Assembly: GCA_021613335.1 (NCBI GenBank) | Contig: JAJTWR010000456.1 | Coordinates: 1 to 64,000, forward strand | Reading direction: 5' to 3' | Source of the DNA: Whitmania pigra | Taxonomy: Eukaryota; Annelida; Clitellata; Hirudinida; Haemopidae | DNA length: 64,000 nt | Shown: piece by piece, positions 52,701-64,000 of the stretch | Numbering within the stretch: position 1 is the stretch's first letter | How the letters are laid out: every line of letters starts with the position of its first letter | Position numbers and translations under genes: made by a program | Notes under the pieces: model-generated | Told to the model about the DNA's origin: nothing | The model's database searches: none | Seen by the model: the letters and a program-made list of their open reading frames with translations, nothing else

Positions 52701-55700
52701 TGCCTATACCAAGGACTTCGAAAGCTTTTAAAAAAAAGAGATTATTTTACACTTTAAATTATTATGTTTATTATACAATTTATTTTAATGGGTTTTTCGT
52801 TAGAGATAGCAAGAATTTAAAACTACTTTATTTCTTAAAAAGAACCTTTGAGGTAATCATAAACAAAGCGAGGACGGTTTTATTTTTAAAGCATAGTATC
52901 CCGTCAGAGAAACATGAATGTTAAATATCTTTTACTAATAACACAACATTAATTTGTGTAAAGCATCGAAAATAGACTAAGATTTTTAATTAAAATTTAA
53001 CATGAGCCTAAGATTTATTACTGCTATAACATTAAAGCATGGACTTAGCCTGGTAGCCTGGTAAACGTGGTAAACATGGTGAACGATCTTCTAGACGTAC
53101 ATGTACAGTCTTGCGGACAGAGAAAGCGAACCATCTTCTCCAGCTCATCACATACCAGATCTGGGCAAGTGGATGGCGAGGACGTGCAAGTCTCATAATT
53201 TGAGACCATGTTCTTCATTTGTCCTCCGATTCCGCCCTGTGACTTATCCTCAGATTCACTTGAGGCGTTATTTTCAGAAATTAATTTCTTTCCTTTCGGA
53301 ATTAACCAAGTGCAGTGTCCTTGTGAAGTTCCAACGCCGTTGTTTTTTGAGCAGGATTGTTGGTTATCGCTCCATGAACAGCTAACGTTCTTGGAAAATG
53401 TGTCTGGAAAAAAGATTTATGTAATTTTATATCAAAGAGAATAATCAATAATATGTTTAGACTATAAATTGCAAATAAACAATTAGTAATAGACTCGCTT
53501 TTGAATTTTATCCAAGATTGTGAAGAATTACGAATGGTGATTGTGATATTTGAAACAAGTTGATTAAAATTTTTATCCCGAGTTTTGTCAGAATATTTTT
53601 TACTGTCAGTTTTCTTTTCAACCAACAAGTTTAAGGAGCCACTGGTAATTTTATCAAGAACGTTGACATTGTCGACATAGACAATTCCTTCTTTCGGAGT
53701 AACTTTAAACAAATCGTTTAGCTGCTTGCAATCGATTCCCTTTCCATCTGGTTTTGATCTGCTTGACTCTGCTTGAGGACGCTTCATTTGGTATGTTTTT
53801 TGACGCAAAAGCGTGACTTCAGCATTTGAAAAGACAACGCAATTTTCTAATCTTGTTACGAATGAAGTGCCGAGCATTGGTCGATACCGCATCGAGGAAA
53901 CCTAAGTGAAAACATTGAAAATATTGAAAATGATATGATGCTATTTTATTCTTTCGATATTTTGAATCTATGTTCAAGATTAGATGGACCTACTCTATAA
54001 TAGGGAGCTGTCAAATGTGACAATTCCACGCTTTCGTAAGTGACATTGATCGCCGGTGATCCTCTAGCTGTCATCACGACTCTATATTCTACCTGGAACC
54101 ACCAAGTTATCGTCTAGATATTATTGAGTTTTCGTTGTTCATTCGTTTTAATTTTCCTTTGCTCACGTTCATAAAATACAAATAGTAACTGATTTATTGA
54201 GCTAAGAAGTTGTTAGCAGAAAGTTTTCTTGAGGAAGAGTTAATGGGATACCTAAATTTCAACCAATCATTTAAAGCACTGATTTAAACACCAGATGGAG
54301 CACCCAATAATTTCACCTCTGTCACTTTTTTGATTAATTTAATATGTTAATATATCAGACCACTAATTATTAAGATTTTATCTAAACATTTAAGCTATTT
54401 GGTAAGCTATAGCATGTAATTTGTAATTTTATTTTTCTAATTTTGAACTTGACTGCGCGCGCGATTACGTAAACATTTATTAGTGTAATGTTAGTAAAGT
54501 TTATAGCAATTACTAATGTTTTAGAGCAAACCAACCGAATTGGTATCATTGTTTTCCTCTGATGGGACGAACAGAGTGTCTATAATTTTGACAGTAAATT
54601 TGCTGACACCGGACGATATGTACCTAAGATCAAAGTCTCGTTTGGCCCTCAAATCTGCATGTAAGAAATGGAAAATCTCATTTATTTAAAGCGAAGTATT
54701 TCTTATTTTTAACTTTTATTTAGGCATTCAGAAATGTTTGGAAAAAATTAATTTCAGGTATTTAGATAGACGAGTGAAAAAATTAAAGAAAATTAAGATT
54801 GAATGAACGATCGAAATGGCGAATGATAAACAAACGATTGATTCAAAACGAAGAGAAAAAAGAGTTAATCATTTATTTAGCCTTCCTCTTCAACGTAAAT
54901 GGAAGCTTCACGAACCCACGCATCTCAAGTGGCCCACATGGCGTTCATGATCAACAGAGGCTGTAACGATATTGTACCTATCCCCTATTACCTGAACATC
55001 ATAGGCTTTGGGATTTGTTGCATCAGCATCTCGGAAAGAGAGACAAGAATGTAATAAATCTCCCTGACGTGAGTGATTGAGACTTTTATTAATCATTTTA
55101 ATTCATCATTAGAATCACAAATCTGAGCTTTCAAATATAAAAAGGCTAGATTGATATTATATAATTCGACACGTTAATAAATAGTTTAAATGCGTTAAAC
55201 ATGAAATTACTTCAAACCTTTTTGATTTCTTCACTGTTAAAGTGACTTTGAATTTCCAGGTATTTTAATGTCTGATTTCTGTGCCTGATGATCCACGGAC
55301 CCAAATCATCGACATTTCGAACCTTAACTTGAGACCTACAAATTCTGACCGTCTCCGTAACTTCTGTGATCAGGGCTTCGTTCACATCCAAAGATGCAGA
55401 AGAAGATCCTTTTATACATTCGAAGGTCAAGTTCAATTCTTTGACTTGTTCGTAATCCAGCATTCGAATAAGACTGAGAATTCCAAAAGCCACGTCGAAA
55501 TGATGGGCGTAATCTTTGTTGTCTTGTGCTGATGCATTCGCAAAATAGCAATATATATTTATATAACGGACGCAAGATAAATTTGCAAGCGAATTTAAAT
55601 TATTGTCAGCAAAATTAACTTAACAAAGAATACTGTATGCTTTTAAAATTTATAATACACTTGATTTTAATTAATACTGATTATCAACAATACTTTACAA

Positions 55701-56843
55701 AATATAATAATATATACATAATCTATTTATCGATCGACACTGCATTCTTGACGACTTTAAAATCACCTTGTGCCTTAAGGTAGCATTCCAGTCCTCTAGT
55801 CAAGGGTTCCTCGCTACTAGAATTGGAGTTAGAAAAGCTGTTCTCAAGCGGATTGCTGTCGTCAAACTCTTCAGAATCAGTACTGAGAGAAGAAATAAAC
55901 TTTTCCTCTCTGACGTCACAGCAGATTTTTCCCAAGGAAACATGATTGACATTTTCAGACACGTGAAAAGTTTTTGGCTCGGAACAGATTACTTTTTCTG
56001 CTTCGGTTTCGTCTTCCTTATATAGTACCACAAGAATTGGAAAACTTCCTTCAAGTTTCTTATCTCCAGTTGTGCAATTTACAACAAGCTTGAGGCGTTC
56101 TCGATCTTTGTAAATAGAAATAGTGTGATTCATCATCGTTGGAAAGGATGATGACACCAGAAATAACTAACCGATCGTCAAAGTCTCTGAGAGATCAACC
56201 TTTGACAGCAGTAAAAAAATGTTTTCTTTTATATCGCTCCCTATCTTGTTAATTTCAAACCAGTTCATTGGCTGAAAATTAAGTTAAATCAAAGTAAATT
56301 ATTTCATTCGTATTTTGCTAGATGTTTTTAAATAGAATTAGAATTCTGAATATAAAGTTTATTGCTTTTATTCTATTAATTCCACAGTTGACTTATTTTC
56401 CTGGGATATTATTTTTAATAATATTTTTCATACTGTTTTAAGGTATCATTTTATCTTAATTGCCTTCATGATATCGTTGTAACTATTTTTACGAAAAATA
56501 TGATATTTTATCCTGTGACAGAACGCCATCATTAGCATAAACTAAAATAATAGGTGAAAATAGGAAAAAGAGTGGTAATGGAACAAAACATTTCTGAACC
56601 CACTCTGTCGTAAGCTTCGTAGTCGTATTGCAATAAGACGTCCTCGGCTCCTCTATTCAGAAGAACATTGTCCACGGTGCAGGTTACTAAACTGTTTGTC
56701 ATTTCAAGACTTGGACTCACTGGTTCTGCAAGTACTTCAAATTGAAGGATGCTTTTGTTCATAGAATCCGAGATGTTCAGCAAAGCCATGATGGGGTTTA
56801 CAGTGGTATACAGCGAGGCCAAGACTAAAATAAAATTTAACAT
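49776..56843 (-). CDS. RET: RET receptor tyrosine kinase orthologue
   Basis: Seventeen exons: 56604-56843, 56172-56271, 55767-56105, 55218-55528, 54992-55063, 54536-54654, 53994-54092, 53532-53901, 53101-53403, 52216-52724, 52017-52161, 51762-51872, 50701-51560, 50534-50604, 50173-50213, 49980-50076, 49776-49887; about 1300 residues. Order: signal peptide, four cadherin-like domains ([12 protein letters not shown] ends the second), the RET-specific cysteine-rich domain ([15 protein letters not shown]), a TM helix (about 728-750) and a tyrosine kinase. The kinase has [21 protein letters not shown], both activation-loop Tyr (DVYEGDAY) and [11 protein letters not shown]. In known animals RET senses GDNF-family ligands via co-receptors. 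Oddities: a 200-residue kinase insert and almost no C-tail. All junctions fit in phase except exon 5 to 6. The start ATG is provisional because TTTTAG just after it could be an acceptor. Confidence 0.95.
50390..50470 (+). mobile_element. tRNA-like SINE fragment in a RET intron
   Basis: It shares CTAACGGTTGAG with the D-loop part of the tRNA-like element at 15205 and has a degenerate B box (GTACAAATCC). It is short and diverged, between the exons at 50173-50213 and 50534-50604. Confidence 0.4.
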
Positions 56844-58205
56844 TTTTTAATTAATAATAATAACAATAATAATGATTATAATAATAATAATAATAATAGC
56901 AATAACGATAATAATAATAATAATAAAAATAATAATTCGAATATTAGCTAAAAATCATGAGAGTATGCAATAAATATAAAAAATTTACGGAGACATGTAT
57001 AACATAAAAAAAGAGCTGTTGATGATTGAGCGATGTGTTCCATTTATGTTACTTGGGCGTAAAAATTTTTGCCTAAAAATAAAGTAATGGTTTTTTTGCA
57101 TTAATCCCTGAAACAGCGAGCCACTTTAGTGCGACAACGTAATTGTTGGACAATTAGCTTTACTTGAAAGATCTCCGATAATATCAACAATTACAAGCAC
57201 CTTGGTCTCTCAAACAATTATGCTACGGAAGAAGCTGTTAACGTTTTTGGTCAAGTTGGCATTTTTGGCTGGAGTTTTTTAACCAATGTTTTCTATAGTT
57301 TTTTTTTTTAACTGATAAGAGCCAACATTTTCAACTCTGATGATTGCATAAGCTGATTTCAATCGTCCAGAACCGAAGCTCAGAATGTTTTATTTGACAT
57401 CGACCTGATTGTTTCTACTTTACTTAAATCAAAACGAAACTTTCCTATCACCATTTTATTATTTTGAAAAAATTGTTCAATTCCAGTTTGAAAAGATGAT
57501 TTTGTTAATTTATCATTCTTTATTGTGCGTGTGATAAAGGATTAAAATTAAAATTAAAACTATGTTATGTTGTGTTACATGTAAGGCATGTTACATCCTT
57601 GCATTGAAAATATTAAATAATCTTATTGAGACCCGAAAACAGCTGGCACATCCAGGTTATAGGAATATAAAAACAAAACATTCTTTTTTAAACCGATAGT
57701 GACTGTTGCAATCAATTCAGGTAGACATATTATTTTTGTCTAACTAATGTCGCAGAATTGTATTTCGTTTATATTTATTTTTATTTTTTGAGAAATTTTA
57801 TTTGTCTAGCTAAGCAGAACAATTAAACCAACAGAAAAAGAAAATTAAATAAAATAACTCGAGGGTCAGCCTTCCACTGTCATATTGACCATAATTACCA
57901 TGTTTTTATGTAAAGAAAAAAAAAATTAATAAAAAAAAAGAAATTACTCAAAGTGCAATCGTTCAACTTAGTATTGGATGTGCTCTGCTTTATGGAAGAA
58001 TATTTCATCATGCCATCAAAATTTAAACTAGGTTACTAATAAACAAAGTTATCTAAACTAAATTTAGTTTCCGTTTAATCTTTAGATTTAAAAATATGAA
58101 GGGGCTATTACTTATTTATTACACAATTTTAAAAAGACTTCTATGTCATCGTTATATCATGTAAATAAGCAATTCCTTTGCTGCTGGAATGAAGAACTTC
58201 TTAGC
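56844..58205. other. Region upstream of RET, no further gene seen
   Basis: It starts with an (AAT)n-type microsatellite (56850-56935) directly upstream of the RET start and continues as AT-rich DNA with no supported exon. The RET promoter should lie here, but I cannot point to it. Confidence 0.5.
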
Positions 58206-58212
58206 GTTGAAG

Positions 58213-58380
58213 TTGATTTAGTATCATTTACCAATTGATTTAGTATCATTTACCAAATGATTTAGTATCATTTACCAATTGATTTAGTATATTTACCAAT
58301 TGATTTAGTATCATTTACCAATTGATTTAGTATCATTTACCAATTGATTTAGTATCATTTACCAATTGATTTAGTATCAA
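58213..58380 (+). repeat. 22-bp minisatellite, about 8 copies
   Basis: Tandem units of TTGATTTAGTATCATTTACC plus AA, nearly identical, with one copy 2 bp shorter. No coding frame is involved. Confidence 0.95.
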
Positions 58381-59360
58381 TTGTTCACTTCAAAGAAGCC
58401 CACTCTTTTGTTTTAACCAGTTTCTTTTAACCTGAATCTTTGAGATTTGAAGCAATAAAAAGGGCCAATTCAAACGGCATAAGCAACTAGATGCAAATAT
58501 CACAATTAAAAGTGCATTTAATGACTTATTAAGTTTTAAGTCTAATTTTTGGAAATTTTTGTAAATTGAATAAATGTTGAATATATGTGATTTTACTTGT
58601 AAGTCTAATCAAAATGAAAATTTTATGTTAGTTTGCTTATGAGAATAAATAAGCATAGCAAAATAAACTATTAACCTAAATGTAACTGTGAGTTTTAAGG
58701 AATGATTCCATGACTTGAGGAAAGTGCAAGTTTTACATCATAAACTTGATCACCATTACTAGTTGGCTAGAAGCAAAAAATGGTCATCTTCTCAAACTGT
58801 GCAAGGGTTAGGGTTATAAAAATAACTGAAATGACGTCTCTGCTAAAAATATAATAAAACAAATACAGTTGTGGATAAATAGCTAAAAATAGAAAAAAAA
58901 GTAATCATCAGACAGTCTAACAGTTTGCTCTTTTTAAATCCCAGGCAGAATCTTAGAAGATTATTTTTCAGTGACTGAAAACCGTTTGATAATTTGATAC
59001 CTGAATTGACGGATTGGTGAAAGAAGATGCTGTATGAAACATTGAAAGTGCGAAGCAGTTTAAAGCATTTTTTGAATTTTTAGTAACCGATTAAATTACT
59101 TCATTTTATGTGCAATTAATTTGTAATTAATAGATTTGTAAAGTTCGCTTAATTAGAACCCAGAATAATTCCAATGAGAATTCCAAGATTTTTATGAGGA
59201 TATATTTTTCCAGGGTGTTTTTTTCCTTTAGGAGGTGAAATCATATCAAAAGTCTGATGGCCGAAAATGCTCCGTTTGTGTGCTCAGCCCTCGAGTACTT
59301 CTCGAGTCGTGGGTTAATATATTCGGTATACCTCATCTGATGCTTCTATGTCTTCCTTTA

Positions 59361-59408
59361 CCATCCATCCACCCATCCATCCATCCTTCCATCCTTCCAT
59401 CCATCCAT

Positions 59409-59442
<34 letters not shown>

Positions 59443-59518
59443 GTCCATCCGTCCATCCGTCCATCCGTCCATCCGTCCATCCGTCCGTCCGTCCGTCCGT
59501 CCGTCCATCCATCCATCC
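59361..59518 (+). repeat. (TCCA/TCCG)n microsatellite
   Basis: About 39 tetranucleotide units. The first half is mostly TCCA, the middle alternates TCCG and TCCA, and one stretch is pure TCCG. Reading frames across it (HPSIHPS on one strand, DGWMDG on the other) are repeat by-products. Confidence 0.97.
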
Positions 59519-60204
59519 CACTGCTCAGTATCATCACACTCTCAATTCTCAAACTTTCCATTCCGTTGCTTGTATTTCTTCGTTGAACCTGACGTTTATT
59601 ATATTCATCACTTTCTTTATTTACAAAAAACTTTTAATTTCAGTTAAGTTTTAAAATAATGTTTATTCTATGATTTATTTTCCTGAGTTATTGGTTATTA
59701 TAAATGTCACACATGCATTGTCTTAGATATTTTAATAAATTATTAATTTACCCCTGTGAATGACTCAAAGTGTTATCGATGTTCAATCGTTAGTATTATT
59801 ACTTAAATTTTTAGATTAAAAAATTAAAACAAATAATATTGTATTTCCAAAAACATGGAAGCAATTAACATCCGTGAATTGTAAGCGTGACCGAGCAAAT
59901 TTGCAAGTTAATGCAGCTGTGTATTGCATGCAAAGTTTATTTGATGTGCTGCATAATAAAACTTTGCATGTTTGTCGTAAGCAGGAATTGGTAATGCTAG
60001 GGAACAAATGATTTAAATCGAGCTTTAATAATTTTAATTTAATTTAATTTAATTTACATATCAGTTCCGTCGAAAGAACACATTTAGCTTAGAGAACATA
60101 CTAAACATACAACATACTGCTGGAATATCTTTTCCAATTAAAGAAGTCCTTAATACTATAAAAAAACGGCTCTTTCGTTACAATCAAGTAAATAAAATAA
60201 TTTA

Positions 60205-60322
60205 TAACTAATTATAATTAAAGAATTATAATTATAATTAAAGAATTATAATTAAAGAATTATAATTAAAGAATTATAATTATAATTAAAGAATTATAAT
60301 TATAATTAAAGAATTATAATTA
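60205..60322 (+). repeat. AT-rich minisatellite (ATTATAATTAAAGA)n
   Basis: Irregular tandem repetition of ATTATAATTAAAGAATT and ATTATAATT modules. No other function is evident. Confidence 0.9.
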
Positions 60323-61594
60323 TGCCTTAAGATGTCAAGATGTCTAATTTCTTAAGAGTCTCACATCTTACAAAAACGTCACACATTCAGTCTTAAATAT
60401 TAAATACATGATCAATGGTAAGAATCATAAGAATGATAACATAATTTGTTAATTTTATGATTAAATTTTGTAATGATTAAAAATGTTATATTAAAAGATT
60501 AGTAAAAGAAAGTATTCACAAAATATACATAAATGCATTAATAGTCCGGAATAAGAACCAACTAATCATATCCTATATAGATAATAAAATTCTGTTTCTG
60601 GTCAAGCGTGGAGATCCAATGTGTATGATTATTTAAGACAAAAATATTTAACATGTGCATTAAGCAGAATAAAAATATATTATACGTTAGGCGATATTTT
60701 CATTTCATCACAGAAAAAGTACCTGCTGTCGACGGCATCCGAGAAAGCAGAAGGCAATTGAGGCAGACAAGGAAGAAGAGACGTGCTTCAATGCCAGGCA
60801 TCACGTCTTCTGATTATCGATGTAATTGCAATTCTAAACAATGTCTTGCTTCGATACTATTTATTCTCAGAGTATTCCTCTGATTTTAAATCACACATAA
60901 GTGGATATAAAGACTTAATTAATATAGCGTCTTATACTAACGGTAAAACATTAAGACATTAAATCTATCTCGTAACAAAAAATGTTTAGCCAAACTACTT
61001 GAAAATTTTTCTCCTCTACAGTTTTTTCGATGCCTCGATGACTGTTTCAGGAAATCTCCTGCCTGCTTTCTTTAGAGGCGATTTCGTTTCAGCGCATGCG
61101 CGCGCCCACATTAGGAAATGGTGATAGTAGTATCGATGGTGGTTATAGTGATGATAATATATTGTTTATTGCAGGAAGCTTTTGTAAAACGAAGCTTCAT
61201 TGTCATTTAATTAATTACTAGATATTAACCCTCTCAACATGTAGTACTGAGTATCCATTTATTGTCAACTGGAGAACATTCGGTTCTTAGATCAACGTGC
61301 CTTCTGCAAGCTAACACATATTTATTTTCTGATAGCAAGTCATATTAGTGTTAATATCTATTGAACTTGAGTAATAATAATCATTAATCTTTATTTATCA
61401 CTTCATTCGCCACGCCTAAGGTCAAAAGGTCGTTTCGCATACCTTGGGAGGGTCATGTTCTAACTCTCCGTATCTTGCGCTTTAGGCAATAAATCTCTGC
61501 TCCTTCTGCTACAACTTCCGTCGACTCGCGTTATCCTGACACGTGATTGCATGATTGGAGAAGGCAAGCAAGGGGAAGGTGAGATGGTATGAGC

Positions 61595-61700
61595 ATCAAA
61601 ACTGAAGTCAAGCGTCACCTGAAGACCCATCTCTTCAGGACTTCATGGGACAGCGAAGACGCAAGGCACATGCGCTTTATAAATTTATTATTATTAAATT
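61595..61700 (+). mobile_element. LINE 3' end, same family as 40526-41170
   Basis: The sequence CACCTGAAGACCCATCTCTT and CAGGACTTCATGG matches the nested LINE at 40570-40640 in reverse orientation. The frame reads VKRHLKTHLFRTSWDSEDA, the end of the LINE polyprotein, followed by CGCTTTATAAATT and (ATT)n. It is heavily 5'-truncated. Confidence 0.75.
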
Positions 61701-64000
61701 AGAAAAAAGAAATTATAATAACGCTAAAAGCAGAAAAATTGATAAGAATAGTTGGTGAAATTTATTAACATGAAAGGCAACATTAGGAGCAAAAGCCTAA
61801 AATATAATGCGCAATTGATTTCACGGCGAGAGAGGATCATTAGGCTGGCAAATATTTAACCAATGACTTGAACCTATTTTGCTTCTGTAGCGCCTCTTTA
61901 AACGAAAAAACAACTTGACTGTGACTTGTTGGATCCACACGTCGCGAATGATTTTGTTTTTTTTTTTTCTAAATATCTATTCTTTATTCTCTTAGAGTAC
62001 TTTAGTGAATGTTTGTTCAAAATAAGTTGTGCTATCCCCACGTCATCAACAGCATTTCATTCCGGACTGCCTCTTGTCTATAAAAAACGGCACTCCGTCA
62101 AAACAGCACCATCAAAACATAAAACTCATTTCATTTCATCAAATTTGAAATCAGTTATCGGTTAACGTCTTCACTCATATAAATATTTTCTTTTATAAAG
62201 ATACATTGACGGGTCACCATAAAAAACTTAAGAGGTTAATTTGAGCTTAGTTTAAAGCGGGAATGCAATTTCTGCAGTTTTAAAATGTTAATGCACTCGT
62301 CAACGATATTGCAATCTGGACGTGGGCATATTGTCCACATCTTAACTGTACGATTTCAGAAAAATATTAAGGTGGTTTAAAAGTATGAAATATTTACTGT
62401 GAATGGGAATAAATAAGGATTATCGCAGTTCCCCATCATCGTGATCATGATCATCACCTGCCGCGAGAGTAAATCGACACCTAAGGTCAGACATGCCATG
62501 ATGTCATTAGCAAGCAACTAATTATAATATTACAACCAATAGTTAATTGTACGAATCTTTATAGTAACCGTGACAAAGGCAGCAATTAATATTCCTATAT
62601 TAATAGAAGATATCACAACCGTGTAACATGATTAACCAAGAAAATAATAATCAGATGATGCTATAACAATGGAGATAGATTCATATTGTTTTTCAAGTTC
62701 AATAAAAACATTTCAAAATGAGAAAGACAATATTGTGGTAATGCAAATGTATATGTAACAACATCGTCAGTACTTCATAACAACATCTCATAAATGAGGC
62801 AAAAAAACACTTCCCAACTTGATTGAAGGAGCAAAGCTTTTCTTTAACTGGATGCAATACTCAGAACAATCAAACTGCGATCTTCAAAAGATTTCAAGTT
62901 TAAATGACAAAACTTAGAAAGAATTCTAAAATATTCTAACAAAGTTCAGCAAATAAGATCAGCACCAGAAACAAGAATTTACAAAAGAATTGTAGATGTC
63001 ATAAGGAAAAGCTTTTTTTGCATTTCCTTGAGAAACTGAATAGGAAACTTTTTCTCAAAAGCAATGAAAATTTGAATACTTTACAAAGAGTACAAAGAAA
63101 TTTATTCTTAAAATACTTAATAAGAAAAAGCTTTGTTCAAGAGCAGGTTGCTCAGAAATGAAATAACAATATTATTTTCCAACAACACCCTTCAAACAAT
63201 AAAAACAAATAAGTTTGAATCATTTAAAAACATTAAATTATGTACATTATTTGAAAAATTAAGATATAATAGTCCAAAAGGTAAATCAGCTCTTCTAAAT
63301 CCCAATCATCAACATAGATTCTTCTCCAGAAAAGAAAATGAAGATGACAATGCTGAAAAGATCAGATTGAGAAAAAAAAGAAGGAAAATATCATCCAACC
63401 AAAATTAAGGGCTATTCAAAATGGAATAATCCCAGAATCAAACAGCAAAAATGATATATTTTTTCACATTATATGAGTTATGTTATGCTATTCAATTTAG
63501 TTAGGTCTCTTTAAGTATTTTGATTGCTGACAAAATAATGCATGAGAAAGTAATTGATAAACAAACAAAACCCTTTGACATTTCTGTATAAAGACAAGCA
63601 AAATAAAAATAGTAGCTAATAGCTGGTAGTAACATTCAACATAACCACGACATTAATAATACAAATGCATGTCACTCCTAATGGAATAAGAATTATGCTA
63701 CAATTTCCATTAGGATGCCATTAATAATAATAATGATGATAATTAATAACTAGCATACATAATTGAGTCGTTCGAATTGACTAATTTGCCACATTCCTCA
63801 TGGTCTCGTTCTACTGGCAACGTGAAGCAGATGCTGACATGCATCGTTTGTTCATCATCTTCTGCTTCACCATATTCCTATGGATGAGAGATGACACACC
63901 ATAAGCTATAGAAGAGAGTCTGAGGTGACCTCTCAATGGAGTTTGGTTCATTTCCCCCGATCTGGCATCTCCAAAAGCCTGATTCTTCTCTTGGCAAGAG
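61701..64000. other. Terminal 2.3 kb without a recognised gene
   Basis: AT-rich. The longest open frame (63133-63408, Lys/Asn-rich) has the composition of random AT-rich DNA and no recognisable domain. The last 220 bases have higher GC and could belong to an exon or repeat cut by the window edge, but I cannot assign them. Confidence 0.4.

Noticed and set aside
59235..59654. Frames with His-Pro-Ser or Asp-Gly repeats on both strands
   Set aside because: Translation of the (TCCA/TCCG)n microsatellite.
60653..60883. 76-codon frame with a basic stretch (RQTRKKRRAS)
   Set aside because: Interesting composition but no supporting exon neighbours, domain or conserved motif; insufficient evidence.
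63133..63408. 91-codon Lys/Asn-rich plus-strand frame
   Set aside because: Composition is that of AT-rich DNA; no domain, no splice context, no homologue recognised.

Overview
The window looks like a chromosome-end region of an animal genome. It is AT-rich, carries blocks of the metazoan telomere repeat (CCCTAA on this strand, so the chromosome end lies to the left), and then intron-containing genes for animal signalling proteins: a RET receptor kinase, a nicotinic acetylcholine receptor subunit, a caspase, PFKFB and a RUN/PTB adaptor. RET and a nicotinic-type receptor point to a bilaterian-grade invertebrate. I cannot name the species; a tunicate-like genome is only a guess.

Layout. 1-6740: a mosaic of (CCCTAA)n blocks, a 224-bp satellite (arrays at 493-1975 and 3080-5935) and three copies of a leader sequence, two of them with a CCAAT/TATA promoter. 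6740-13820: a second satellite, mostly 305-bp monomers with telomere-like tracts, arranged in a higher-order repeat. 13830-16740: AT-rich DNA, another CCAAT/TATA promoter, tRNA-derived elements, a stray satellite monomer and a decayed Ty3/gypsy integrase. 17315-25863 (-): a nicotinic acetylcholine receptor subunit with an eroded ligand site. 30039-34359 (-): PFKFB, 466 residues, whose phosphatase half has lost its second catalytic histidine. 37948-45309 (+): a RUN-domain gene that appears to run on into a PTB domain. 46510-48213 (+): a complete effector-type caspase. 49776-56843 (-): a 17-exon RET orthologue with an enlarged kinase insert and almost no C-terminal tail. 56844-64000: mostly non-coding, with minisatellites and a LINE end.

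Exon models were built by hand from splice signals. For the caspase, PFKFB and nearly all of RET and the receptor gene, reading phase matches at every junction, which strongly supports them. Mobile DNA includes a LINE family and a tRNA-SINE family sharing the same 3' tail, a hAT element with an 8-bp target duplication and a LINE nested inside it, and two Helitron-like elements.

The most unusual part is the first 6.5 kb. Leader copies end at exactly the same internal telomere-like sequence and then run into telomere repeats; one copy also begins near the predicted transcription start and has telomere repeats on both sides. That is what reverse transcription of an RNA onto a telomere end would leave behind. 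The RNA could be a telomere-targeted retroposon or, more speculatively, the telomerase RNA.
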